Assembly (NCBI GenBank): GCA_963827585.1
Contig: CAWHCK010000011.1
Location: 1 to 64,000, forward strand
From: VAZQ01 sp963827585
Lineage (GTDB): Bacteria; Pseudomonadota; Alphaproteobacteria; Rhizobiales; Xanthobacteraceae
Reading direction: 5' to 3'
Length of the DNA stretch: 64,000 nucleotides
The notes below the pieces were generated by a model. That model saw only the letters and a program-made list of their open reading frames with translations. It made no database searches and was not told the origin of the DNA. Of this stretch, positions 9,560-17,940 are shown in pieces; the first letter of the stretch is position 1, and the number at the start of each line of letters is the position of its first letter. The position numbers were made by a program, and so were the translations under genes.

Positions 9560-9979
9560 TCGAGTTCACTTGGGGCAGGCAAACCGAACCGCTTGTGACT
9601 GTTGGCTCTGCGGGAAGGTGCTCGCGCCATTAAGGACAGCCGGCGGACGCGAGTAGCTTCTCGGTGATCTTGCACGTCCAAGAAATGATGAGTTTTGAAA
9701 CCCGGCATTTCAATTGCAGTTGCCTCTGGTTGCAAGATAAGTTCCACTTGCGGAACAGAAAGTTCCTGGGGCGAGACTACTCCCGTAGTCGCGATTGACA
9801 CGTGCAGACAGAACCCCGCTCCCTCTTGATTGGGCTCCAGAAACGAATTGAATTGTTTCAGCACTAAATAAATCTTTGTGAGCTGGCCGCCCGCCCACGG
9901 GAGCAGGTCGGAACTCAAAACACGCCAAAATTGTTGGCGTTGTGAGGTTCGGGGCTTTCAGAGCGTCCAGTGGGGATCG
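9560..9979. other. no gene; short family remnant
   Basis: Around 9630-9660 the DNA reads as the end of the VIEDSRR family (ATTAAGGACAGCCGGCGGAC; compare 14650). The rest holds nothing I can support. Confidence 0.4.
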
Positions 9980-10198
9980 ATGGATGACGAGACAACGGCT
10001 AGATTGACGGCACTGAAGAAACTGTATGAGCACCACGCGCAGGAGTGTCTTCGGGCGGCCGAGGTGACAGACGATTTACTGTGGCGTGAGCGGTTTCGCA
10101 AAATGGCGCACCAATGGACCGAAGAGGCTGCCGCACTTAAAGCTTCGGCCATGCGCTCTCCATGGCCGCCCGCATCTCGTCTGAAATCGCGTCGATAG
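9980..10198 (+). CDS. small helical hypothetical protein, HHAxxCxRAAE family
   Basis: The ATG at 9980 starts MDDETTARLTALKKLYEHHA, followed by QECLRAAEVTDDLLWRERFR and a second helix ending ALKAS. Broken copies of the same protein occur on the other strand at 13655-13844 and 14140-14271. It is predicted to form two amphipathic helices and to be soluble. The last 15 residues are read through a SDEMRA-family remnant on the opposite strand, so the natural end may be lost. The function is unknown. Confidence 0.55.
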   Translation: MDDETTARLTALKKLYEHHAQECLRAAEVTDDLLWRERFRKMAHQWTEEAAALKASAMRSPWPPASRLKSRR

Positions 10199-10225
10199 CC
10201 GGCAGCCGTGGATCGACTCCCAAGT
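10146..10225 (-). pseudogene. remnant of SDEMRA-family small protein
   Basis: The reverse strand reads RLPAIDAISDEMRAAMESAW, the same core as at 16380 and 7370. Only this segment remains. Confidence 0.45.
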
Positions 10226-10315
10226 GAGCCTAGGCGGCGTCCAAAAAAAGATGGTCTTGTGCCGGTCGGCTAAGGGCCCAGGATGCCATTGTGGTCGCAG
10301 CATGACCACGCAGTC

Positions 10316-10609
10316 TCAACTCTGCGCCCCGCCCTGACTGAGGCGGGACTTTTTTACATCTCGCGCACGCTCAACCCCGCGCAACTTCTGGTATCCAAAA
10401 TTGACGGGGTCGCAGCAGAGACGCATCCCCCATTTGGGGGTCGTCGCGAGCCTGATCCGCTCCTCGATGATTGCGACGACTGTGGCGGTGCGCGACAGCC
10501 CGGGGGAATGCAATGCGCGCCACTGGTCGAGCCGTTCTAGAAATTCCTCGGCCACCCGCAGCGTCAAGCTTACATACACCTCCCGGCTACGCGCCGTCTT
10601 CCTGGTCAC
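10316..10609 (-). CDS. ribbon-helix-helix protein with a repeat-derived C-terminus
   Basis: Residues 9-52 form a CopG/Arc-type ribbon-helix-helix DNA-binding domain: a strand (REVYVSLTLRV), a helix (AEEFLERLDQWRAL), a turn with the usual GLSRT, and a second helix (ATVVAIIEERIRLA). The codons after that, for residues 54-73, are repeat R1 read backwards. The final 24 residues cross a terminator-like hairpin. The original protein therefore probably ended near residue 55, and R1 has replaced or displaced its stop. No toxin gene is adjacent. It is likely a small repressor with an altered tail. Confidence 0.6.
   Translation of the reverse strand: MTRKTARSREVYVSLTLRVAEEFLERLDQWRALHSPGLSRTATVVAIIEERIRLATTPKWGMRLCCDPVNFGYQKLRGVERARDVKKSRLSQGGAQS
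10326..10357 (+). terminator. Rho-independent terminator-like hairpin
   Basis: CCCGCC/GGCGGG with an eight-base loop is followed by ACTTTTTT. It lies inside the 3' part of the opposite-strand RHH frame. Confidence 0.5.
10391..10450 (+). repeat. repeat R1, copy 3 (truncated)
   Basis: It keeps the left end (GTATCCAAAATTGACGGGGT) and an intact hairpin CCCCCATTTGGGGG, then runs into the RHH gene. The junction falls after the second helix codons. Confidence 0.7.
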
Positions 10610-12295
10610 TGGCTCTGCTCCCCTTCAGATTTGGGCGGGCCCCGGCCCAGAGGATTTTGCGGCCGGACCGAGGCCCTACGGCCTAGGAATGGCTGTAAAG
10701 TGATTCCCATCCACCCCTTCGCCGCACCCCCATCATGCGCGAGAGGGAACTTTTAGGGGGCGGCTATTTTTTGGACAGGCGGAATAAACCAAGGGACCGC
10801 CCGGTGGCGAGCCGAGCGGCCCCGTTGCGACTGCGTTGGCTATCAGGGGCGCGGCCTTGATGATCCCCTGTCACCTCGCCTCTGCCGCTTGGATTGGCTC
10901 CGGCATCTATAATTCCCGTAGCCACCACGTGAGCATCATGCGTCGCGGTTCGGTAGGATGTGATCGCCGTCACATGGCCATACGTCACTTTTTGGACAGC
11001 AATTCAAAGCGCATCAATTGGGGAGGCCGTCCGGCGGCGTGCCGAGGCCGTCCAAAATTTAACAATGGAAACGCACCGCCCTTTCTTTGCACATTTCGAG
11101 TAGCGGAGTGCGGAACAATCGCTGCGCGTTCCGAGGCCGTCAGGGCTCCGGCTGATCCACCAGCCGGGGCCCGCCCAACGCTTGTTTGAATTCGATAACG
11201 ATGTCTATTGCCGCCCCGCGCGTCGGCGCCGGCCGAGCCAGCCGAGAGCCTAAAGAAAACACTGGTACGGATGAACCGCCCAGCTTCTTTCCGACTTAAG
11301 GCAGAGGGAGGACGTGTTGGGAGGACCACCCACCGATGACGCCGGCCGAGCTGCATCACTGGATGGGTCAGCAGTGGGCGCGCGATGCGTCAGCGCTACG
11401 CGCAGCAGACGCGGCCCTCTGATCACGGCCGCGCAGCCTAACTCAACATCGGTATCTTTGCTCAGCCCCGCCGTGCCGGTATTGAGCTGCCAGCTCCGCC
11501 AACCGGATGTACTCCCGAGCAGTTGCCCCTGAAGCCTCCGGTGCGGCGAAGACAGCGAGCAGATCGAAAAGCGGAAAGGGCGCCAGCACGAGCGTCTACA
11601 TCCCTCGCGGTAGCTCACCCGATGGGATAAGCGTCGGTCGCCCTCAGCCGGAAGCCGTCGTGCTTGATCTCGTGAAGTCGAATTCGAGGCCGCCACCAAA
11701 AGCAAAACCCCGCTTGAGGGGGCGGGGTTCGTTTTGCTGGCAACATGATCGCGGGGTTGTTGCCAGACTCTATTTATCAACCGTCGAAGCGTTTCCTCCT
11801 AAAGCCCGCCAAACACCTCAATAGCAGATCAACGTTACAGGCACTGCTCCGTTCCGGGGGCGTCGGCCAAGTGGCGTGCCCTTCATGAGGCGAACCCCGT
11901 CGAAGCTGTGAGGGCGTGGCGGGGTTCAGAACATCGGGGCACCGGGGGCTTGAGTTCCCGGGGGTGTGGCCGGAGGCCAATACAGCCATAGGCCCTTGGT
12001 CGGCACACCGCAATGAAACTTAAGAAGGGGCGGCCCCCTCGACCGCCCCCCGACCGCCAACCCCCACCGATCTAGCGAGCTTCGGAAACAATTGGGGGCC
12101 GCCCGGTGGCGTGCCGAGCGACTACGCCGCAGGAACCTTCCTCGCTTGCTCCAAGTTGTTTCGAAGTGGTGCTCTCCAGGGAGTAAACGACTAAAAGAAA
12201 AAGCTGATGGAGAGTGGACCACGGGAGCCCCGAGTTCAGGTAGACCGGGGCTTCCCAATTGACGGCCCATCGGCCCGGTTCGACGGGGCGAGTAG
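10610..12295. other. no gene; small palindromic repeats
   Basis: Nothing convincing is encoded on either strand over 1.7 kb. Three copies of a palindrome-rich unit (GGCCGCCCGGTGGCGTGCCG) lie at about 10796-10820, 11025-11053 and 12097-12120. A hairpin AACCCCGC/GCGGGGTT stands at 11706-11728. Confidence 0.5.
11700..11800 (-). repeat. repeat R4, copy 2
   Basis: This is the inverted match of 6020-6110, including the TGGCAACA/TGTTGCCA inverted repeat around CCCCGCGATCAT and the AGGAGGAAACGCTTCG end. Confidence 0.65.
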
Positions 12296-12484
12296 ATGGC
12301 TAGTCTTTCCTACATTAATGACCCTGAGCACTGGCGCAGCCGGGCAAAAGAAGCCCGCGCCCTCGCGGAGCAAATGACTGATGCCGACTCCAGAAGCGCC
12401 ATGCTTCGAATTGCTGAGGATTACGATCAACTTGCCGAAAGAGCCGTAGCGCGAGCGGCCGGGCGTTCAGAAAAATCAAACTGA
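12296..12484 (+). CDS. small helical hypothetical protein
   Basis: This 62-residue protein starts MASLSYINDPEHWRSRAKEA, then ALAEQMTDADSRSAMLRIAE and DYDQLAERA. It is two helices separated by a TDADS turn, a layout I know from many Bradyrhizobium small proteins of unknown function. The frame is clean, charged and of the family's usual length, so it is probably a real gene. No strong Shine-Dalgarno sequence precedes the ATG. Confidence 0.65.
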   Translation: MASLSYINDPEHWRSRAKEARALAEQMTDADSRSAMLRIAEDYDQLAERAVARAAGRSEKSN

Positions 12485-12496
12485 CCCCACTTGCCG

Positions 12497-12640
12497 CTAG
12501 TCTCGCGCCTCGCGGATGGTGCGCAAGATCATCCCGCCATCCTTGATCAGAGTCAGAACATCTCTAGCAGCAGGACCCAGGATGAGTAAGACCAGGGCGC
12601 AGGCAACCGTGAAGGCGCCGATGTTTTCCAGCCGCCTCAT
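12497..12640 (-). CDS. small membrane protein
   Basis: This 47-residue frame starts MRRLENIGAFTVACALVLLI and has one predicted transmembrane helix (about residues 8-25), then a polar tail ending IREARD. The open frame continues upstream but turns arginine-rich, so this ATG is preferred. It lies downstream of the broken SEFDT-family gene on the same strand. At 26897-27343 a small membrane protein also neighbours an SEFDT gene, which suggests the two types belong together. The function is unknown. Confidence 0.5.
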   Translation of the reverse strand: MRRLENIGAFTVACALVLLILGPAARDVLTLIKDGGMILRTIREARD

Positions 12641-12807
12641 GGGGGCGCTGGCTTGTTGGTGTGGGGCGACCAGTCGGGTAGTCGCAAACCAACGGCGAAG
12701 GACTTGCCGTCGTAGCGCTGTGACTATAACGGCAACTTCTTTACTGCTGCCACGCCTTGAAGGCATCGGCGAAGGCGCGCTCGCCGGGCGAGCGCGAAGC
12801 GGCGGCT

Positions 12808-13043
12808 CTATTTCTTTGGCGCGTCATGTCGACTTTCTCGTTCGAGAAGCTCGGCAGCATGCTCCAGGGACGCCTGAAAGTCCGCCAGCAATGAGGCGTT
12901 GGCGAAGTCCTTAAATTCTTCTCGCCGAGTTTCCTCGCGACCTTGTCCACAAGGGCACGACACCTATTCGAGCGCGCCCTGGATCGCAGCCTTCTCAGTA
13001 CCATCAACGTATCAAACTCAGACAATTTCTCGTCGTCACGCAT
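12808..13043 (-). pseudogene. SEFDT-family small protein, broken
   Basis: The start MRDDEKLSEFDTL matches the intact members at 27017 and 29394. The central NRCRALVDKV follows after one frame change. The C-terminal part, in yet another frame, reads LLADFQASLEHAAELLERES and ends at a TAG at 12808. At least two frameshifts and possibly a stop separate the parts. The family is about 80-100 residues long, helical, and of unknown function. Confidence 0.65.
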
Positions 13044-13474
13044 GCCACACCTCTCTCTTTTGCTTCTCCCATTTGGACCTTGCTTGAGTTGGACCGCTAC
13101 GGGTTCAACATGGGGATCGGAGAAGGCGAACCCGCTATCAGCTATTCTTCATGGTTGTCCTCGCTCTCTTTCACGCCTTTCGGAGCCGGTATCTCCACCC
13201 CACCCGCCAAACTAACCTCACCGACGTGAATTGATCCACGTCAGGGCTCCTGCTGGCACAGCCCGCGCATCATGTTCGCTGACGTGACCTACACGATGCG
13301 ACGGCCATCACAAGTAGCTGGATTTCATGAGTTTGGCGGCGAACAGGTTTGACGTTGCCGGTGAGGTTCTTCCAGAAACACAGCTAACCTGTGACGGCGT
13401 ATCACGGCACTCCCGTCACGCCATACAGCATCATCACCACATGAGGTCGGGCCTCCCCGGCCAAGCCAAGGGGG
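13044..13474. other. no supported gene
   Basis: No credible frame is seen. The last 30 bases (CCCCGGCCAAGCCAAGGGG) resemble the leader of the small membrane gene at 26897. Confidence 0.4.
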
Positions 13475-13631
13475 ATGATCATGCTCATCCTGTTGATTGC
13501 GCGTGATCGTCGCTACGCTCGCAACGCCCTTGATCGTCTCAGCCCTGTGGCGGCACTGGAGAGGCAGAGAGCTACGCGAGGGCAGTTCTGCGCCTCTTCG
13601 GCGTCGATCCCTCGGCCTCGAGCTCAGGTAG
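13475..13631 (+). pseudogene. small membrane protein, paralogue of 26897, frameshifted
   Basis: MLILLIA at the start and VIVATLATPLIVSALWRHWR after a one-base shift correspond to AFAISVAALGTPLVVPLMWG in the intact gene at 26897. The leader DNA is also similar. The frame ends at a TAG at 13629-13631. Confidence 0.5.
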
Positions 13632-13654
13632 AGACTACGTCTCAGGTGGCGGCT

Positions 13655-13844
13655 CTATGCTGCCTCGTCGCGGCTCTGACGTGCGGCGGGTCTGGCATCA
13701 ACTCCAAGCGCCTCGGCCGCCTCATTCCACTGGCGCGCCAGCTCGAAATATTGCTCACGCCGGCGCGGATCGCCCGCCAGCTCTGCTGCCCGAAAGCAAT
13801 CCTCGGCGTGGTGCTCCATACAGCTTCTTCAATGCCGCTATCAT
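13655..13844 (-). pseudogene. HHAxxCxRAAE-family protein, one frameshift
   Basis: From 13844 the strand reads MIAALKKLY. After one inserted G it reads EHHAEDCFRAAELAGDPRRR and continues EQYFELARQWNEAAEAL to a TAG at 13655. It aligns with the product of 9980 (ALKKLYEHHAQECLRAAE). The second part can also be read from its own ATG at 13819 as a 54-residue protein. Confidence 0.6.
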
Positions 13845-14139
13845 TGTCTCGTTCTTTACCTATCTCCTGTTGGACATGCCCGCACGCAAGTGGCCAGCAA
13901 GACACGCAGCGCTCGTCGCTGGCGCCTGACTGGCTGTTTAGGTGTTTGCAATGCCCCTTCGTTCGCGCGTAGCGCCTGATGAGTTCACCGTCGCGCCATT
14001 CGACTTTCGTCGAATGTTTGCGGCCCCTCTCCGACCTCGAAACTCCTCGACGTTCCGCTAGGCTCTCCGCGCTTTGATCGCCGCGACGCCGAAGGATAAC
14101 CAGTGAGTCCTGCTCGGCGGCATCACTTGCGTCGATGGT

Positions 14140-14271
14140 TCAAGCGAGGCGGCCACTGGCGCGCCAGCCTGATGAGATATTGCTCACGTGGTCGGGATCC
14201 AGCGTCAACTCAGCCGCCCGAAGGCCGTCGTCGGCGCGGTGCTGATACGGCTTCCTCAGCGGCGTGATCAT
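14140..14271 (-). pseudogene. HHAxxCxRAAE-family protein, second degraded tandem copy
   Basis: The frame reads PLRKPYQHRADDGLRAAELT and then loses the family pattern after DPDH through a shift. DNA around it (TGGCGCGCCAGC, ATATTGCTCAC, GGTGTTTGCAATGCC or similar) matches the copy about 500 bases upstream. The two are therefore an old tandem duplication. Confidence 0.5.
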
Positions 14272-14579
14272 TGTTGTCGTCTCTTCTGCCGGACACGCGC
14301 ACACCCATCGAAAGTCGCCAGCCAGGACACCCGTTTTTGTTTGGGCTCTCTGGCTGGCTCAATAGGTGTGTGCAATGCCCGTTCGTCGCACCGAGCGGTC
14401 CTGGCGGTTCAATAGGCTGCGTCACGCTTGCGTGATGTCGCTGAAGCTCAGCCCGAACTTATTCTTGGCGTCGCTCTGGGTTGTCCACAGAGCGCCCTGG
14501 GGCGCGGCCGCGTGAGGCGAGATTGTCCCCCTGGCGATCTGAAGGGGACCAGAGGTTGCTGAGGCAACTCAGCCGAGCT
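14272..14579. other. no supported gene
   Basis: It contains the rest of the tandem duplication that begins near 13.7 kb, and nothing else that I can support. Confidence 0.4.
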
Positions 14580-14692
14580 TGCGGGCGTCCGACGGATTTG
14601 CGGCGGGGCCGAATGCAGCCATCATCCTACGGCAGGGCGCGCCGGTGATTGAGGATAGCCGGCGGACGCGAGTTGCCTATCTCTTCCGGCTT
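14580..14692 (+). pseudogene. C-terminal remnant of WTDDGE/VIEDSRR-family protein
   Basis: It reads GPNAAIILRQGAPVIEDSRR and then TRVAY, matching the end of the intact member at 23224-23427 (ITLEQGSRIIEDRRRRR). The N-terminal part is absent. Confidence 0.5.
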
Positions 14693-14860
14693 GTCCAAAA
14701 AATAGCACCACCCCTGAGAGGCTGCGCGGCGCATGATGGAGAGCGGCTTAGGGGAGCGGTGGATATCAGCCCATCCCTGCGCCGCTGGGCCCCGATCTTT
14801 TGGAACCTGGTCGGGCCCGCCAAATTCGCAGCATTAGGCGATCCGCCATGAAAAACCGCG
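14693..14860 (+). repeat. R1 left end joined to repeat R2, copy 2
   Basis: GTCCAAAAAATAGCACC (R1 left end) leads to a GAGAGG..GCATGATGG stretch, shared with about 26052-26095. It then leads to R2 (14762-14860), which also occurs at 5078-5182. Confidence 0.6.
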
Positions 14861-15002
14861 CCCACTTCGCCCACCGCATCGATGCGTGGACCGATGATGG
14901 GGAAAGCATCGTTGAGCATTTAGCCGGCGTTGAGGATTTCGAGGTGGCGTTGGCGACCTACCGTGCGGCCCGCGAGCGCTGGCCGGAAGCCGTCCGCGAA
15001 AA
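14848..15002 (+). pseudogene. WTDDGE-family protein, N-terminal part only
   Basis: From the ATG at 14848 it reads NRAHFAHRIDAWTDDGESIV, then EHLAGVEDFEVALATYRAA and RERWPEAV. After that the frame leaves the family and runs to 15336 through antisense DNA of another broken gene. The missing C-terminus should be the LRQGxxVIEDSRR segment. The family is about 67 residues long, and its function is unknown. Confidence 0.55.
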
Positions 15003-15012
15003 AAATGCATGC

Positions 15013-15566
15013 TCAGTTCGGGGGAGGGACGACTCCAATCATTGGGAAGCCTCCTCGAGCCTCCAGACGTCCATTGGCGGGAAGGGCAAACACGAAGCGA
15101 CGTGTTCGGGGCACCATAGAGTCGGATCGCCCATCGCCACCTATGAGCGCGAGACCGCTGCCGAAGTTCACCAGCGCCAAGATCGTGAGGTCCCCGCTGT
15201 ACGTCCTTACCGGCTCCATCGCGATATCAAGAGCTTCGCCGAGCGGCTGATTGCGATAATCAAGCCGCAACTGCGGTCCAACCTCAGCAGGGCACAGCTC
15301 GACACCGATCTGCCTTGCACGTCTGTAGACATCTGAAAGGATGCGGCTTCCGCTTCCACGCCGAGCTCCGCAACCGATAGCAGGGCGAGCTCCACCTGTG
15401 TTTTCATCCTCGCATAAGGAACCGCCGGTCGGCCGAGGATCTCGTCGGCAGAATCGCCAATTTTGATTGCCGCTGCATCCAACCCTTCACGATAAGCGGC
15501 GACGCCCTTGTTGGTGCCGAGCGTTATCGTTCTCCAAATCTGGACCTCGGCGGATTGTGCTATCAT
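15013..15566 (-). pseudogene. hypothetical protein of the LCPAEVGPQLR type, one frameshift
   Basis: From the ATG at 15566 it reads IWRTITLGTNKGVAAYREGL, then IKIGDSADEILGRPAV and VELALLSVAELG. After a one-base shift near 15335 it continues VYRRARQIGVELCPAEVGPQ, then AMEPVRTYSGDLTIL and RRFVFALP. These motifs belong to a family of roughly 150-180 residues that I recall in many bacteria as a conserved hypothetical protein, with no established function. The two parts are collinear and add up to the usual length. Confidence 0.7.
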
Positions 15567-15794
15567 TGGGCGGCCGCGCGACATGTGATGGCATGTCGTG
15601 GAGCGACGTCGTCGCTCGCGGGTAGAGCAGGCCCCAACCACAACAGTACTGCCGCGAGTAAGTGGCAAGCCCAGCGCCATTCCCCCAGCCATTTCATCGT
15701 CGGCCCCCCCGCAGGTGGTAAGGGTGCTGGCACCGATCATTCCGGTGCTGCACCGCACGGGAAAAGACGCTAGTGCTGCGTTCTCCGCTCTGTT

Positions 15795-15812
15795 GTGTGA
15801 GGTGGCTCACAC
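15795..15812. promoter_or_regulatory. CRP/FNR-type palindrome
   Basis: GTGTGA-N6-TCACAC is a perfect match to the TGTGA-N6-TCACA consensus of CRP-like regulators. It lies in decayed DNA upstream of an R1 copy, so a present-day target is not evident. Confidence 0.35.
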
Positions 15813-15833
15813 ATTGCGTTGCGATCAGGCGGG

Positions 15834-15913
15834 GTCCAAAAAATGAGGGGGTCGAGAGAGAGTACACACCCCCCATTTGGGGGTTGCCTACTCGCAGGTC
15901 GTCACTGACGCTG
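15834..15913 (+). repeat. repeat R1, copy 4
   Basis: Near-complete, with a perfect CCCCCCATTTGGGGG hairpin and the CACTGACGCTG end. Confidence 0.75.
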
Positions 15914-15919
15914 GCCCCG

Positions 15920-16073
15920 AAGTGCCGTTGCAGGAGGGTGGCAATCATGAAACTGGCGCGGGATTGCCGGGCGTGCTGCTCGCAAGCCTCGGCGTCCCCG
16001 GCGGTGGGGACGCGCGCGGCGACAAAAATCGTTTTCACCTGGCGGCAGGCAAAGCTCCTTGGACGGTTCCCTA
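15920..16073 (+). pseudogene. tail remnant of a PEP-CTERM-like protein
   Basis: It reads GAGLPGVLLASLGVPG, against GAGLPGFLLASLGWLGW in the broken gene at 8835. Bases after the stop (the GGCAGGCAAA region) also match. Only the sorting tail remains, and it again follows an R1 copy. Confidence 0.5.
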
Positions 16074-16169
16074 GCCTTACCGAGAACCTAGGGCCTCGGT
16101 CGGGCCGCAAATTGTTTCCTCCGGCCGAGGCCCGCCCACATCCGGGTTCGTGATGAGGCACTGCACCCA

Positions 16170-16471
16170 GTGAGCCCCAAGAGTGACTTCGCATTCAAAG
16201 TGAACATCGTCGCTGTGTACGAGTGCGTGCGGCTGAAGAGAACGCTGCACGTAAGGTCGTTCCAACCGTCCTCGGCGCGCCCAGCACCGCCGAAATCGGA
16301 TTGGCGAATGAGAACAATGCTGTGGTATTCAAAGGCGCAATCGTAACGAACGTCGATTTTTTTGTTGAAGAAGGCTCGATTAATCTCGTTGAGTTTGGCG
16401 ACGCGGCGGCAGCTTGTGTACCAGCTCCCGCCAGTCGCTCTCGACGACCGCGCGCATCTCGTCGGAAATAG
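16170..16471 (+). pseudogene. LANENN-family protein, copy 2, frameshifted
   Basis: A GTG at 16170 could start SDFAFKVNIVAV. One G is missing from the GTGGTACGAGTG seen in copy 1, which shifts the frame. The remainder reads AAEENAARKVVPTVLGAPST, then GLANENNAVV and VDFFVEEGSINLVEF. The 3' end overlaps an antisense SDEMRA-family frame, as in copies 1 and 3. Confidence 0.6.
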
Positions 16472-16532
16472 CCTCGATCCGATCCATATCGAGCAGGTAC
16501 TTGTGCAGCCGTTTGAGATCGGCTGGCATCAT
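16380..16532 (-). CDS. small hypothetical protein, SDEMRA family
   Basis: A 50-residue frame from the ATG at 16532 reads MPADLKRLHKYLLDMDRIEA, then ISDEMRAVVESDWRELVHKL and PPRR. It is the least degraded of four copies (others at 7370, 10146 and 25095). It is helical and charged. It overlaps the 3' end of LANENN copy 2 tail to tail, an arrangement repeated elsewhere, so the two genes may have been neighbours in the ancestor. The function is unknown. Confidence 0.45.
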   Translation of the reverse strand: MMPADLKRLHKYLLDMDRIEAISDEMRAVVESDWRELVHKLPPRRQTQRD

Positions 16533-16606
16533 GACTTGGCCGCCGACGATCGGGAAGAGTAGGTGCGCCGCTTCTGCGCCATTCCACAATGAGTACAGGC
16601 GACGTC

Positions 16607-16795
16607 ATGAAAACCCGGACCTACTTCGCCCACTGCATCGACATGTGAACCGATGACGGGGAGAACATCATCGAGCATCTAGCCGGCCTTGAGGACTTCA
16701 CAGTGGCGCTTGCGACCTACCATGCCGCGGCGAACGCTGGCCGGAGGCCGTCATCACCTTGCGACAGGGCACGAGGGAGAGGATAGCCGCGGCCC
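16607..16795 (+). pseudogene. WTDDGE-family protein with stop and frameshift
   Basis: MKTRTYFAHCIDM is followed by TGA in place of the family Trp codon (TGG). The frame then resumes with TDDGENIIEHLAGLEDFTVA. A shift near 16730 moves ERWPEAVITLRQG to another frame. The decay is clear and recent enough to align end to end. Confidence 0.6.
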
Positions 16796-17025
16796 GTGGC
16801 TCGACATCAGTAACCTCCACGGGGGCTCGGCACGCCACCGGCGGCCTCTTCATCTGGGAATTCGCCGGGCGCTGGCAAGCAAAGCAGACCCGTCCAACTC
16901 GAAGCGGGGGTCTTAACGCCTTTGGGCATGTAAGCCTGCGTTTTTTCCTTCATCGCCCACCCCTCTTGCTATAGAAACCTACCGGCCTCGGCGGCTACGT
17001 GTTCCCTATCGGGTAACGGCTGCGC

Positions 17026-17940
17026 ATGACAACCGCAGGCTTGGCTATTCCCCTTGCACTTTGGCTCGCCTTTTCGGGTCCTGCGAAGGCACAGGTCTTC
17101 GAAGAGCGCCCATCGACCCAGGGCACCGACATAACGGCACCGGCCCCGAATGACGCCGTTCGCATAACGCAACTACCGGCAATGTCTTTTCGCCCTGATC
17201 CGATCCGCGCCGGTCGAGAACGATCTGCCGGTCGAGTTCTTCGCGCGTCTGATATGGCAGGAAAGCGCGCCTAAGGCCGGATGCGGTTGGACCCCTAACT
17301 CGCGGCGGCAGGCGGGCTCAGGGTATCGCGCAGTTATGCCTTCAACTGCAGCGGAACGCCTTTGGCCGACCCTTCGATCCAGTCCAAGCGCTGCCAAAAT
17401 CGGCCGAGTTCCTCCGCGAGCTGCGTGCTCAATTCGGCAACCTTGGGCTCGCAGCTGCCGCCCACAATGCTGGTCCCCAACGCGTCAATGACTGGCTTGC
17501 CGGAAAGCGGTCGTTGTCGTCCGAGACGCAGTCTTATGTGCGCATTATCACGGGTCGCCACGCCACGGAGTGGAGGAAGCCGGAGGCAAACGTTTGGAAG
17601 ACCACAAATGTTGGAGATACACCGTGCACTGATGCGATGAGCGTCACCGCAAAGCCGACATCCCCGGCCTCAATTGCACAGTCCAAGTCAGTGGCCTCTT
17701 GGGCCGTTCTGCTCATCGGTGATCGATCAGAGATCAACGTCCTTGCCGCTTACAGTCGGCTTTCGAAAAAGCATGGCTCTGTACTTGGAGCTTATCAGCC
17801 TGTCGTCGTCCAGACGACGATGGGGGTGAATGCCACGGCTATTTGGCATCGGGTCCGCATCGAGGCGGACACCCGCGCAGCTGCTGAATCGCTGTGCTCA
17901 AGGCTGCGTGCGGCTGGTCGGAAGAACCTTGCAGCCTACA
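17026..17940 (+). pseudogene. lytic transglycosylase with C-terminal SPOR domain, frameshifted
   Basis: A signal peptide (TTAGLAIPLALWLAFSGPAKA) is followed, in a second frame, by ENDLPVEFFARLIWQESA, which holds the catalytic Glu region of SLT-type transglycosylases. Then come GIAQFMPSTAAERL-like codons and LAAAAHNAGPQRVNDWLAGK (17450-17510) in other frames. The last frame carries SYVRIITGRHATEW, then a linker and a SPOR-like domain (ASWAVLLIGDRSEINVLAAY, ending AAESLCSRLRAAG). Such enzymes cleave peptidoglycan in the periplasm, and SPOR binds denuded glycan. At least three frameshifts make it inactive. Confidence 0.75.

Noticed and set aside
10316..10609. RHH gene considered as the antitoxin of a toxin-antitoxin pair
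   Set aside because: No second small gene lies beside it on either strand.
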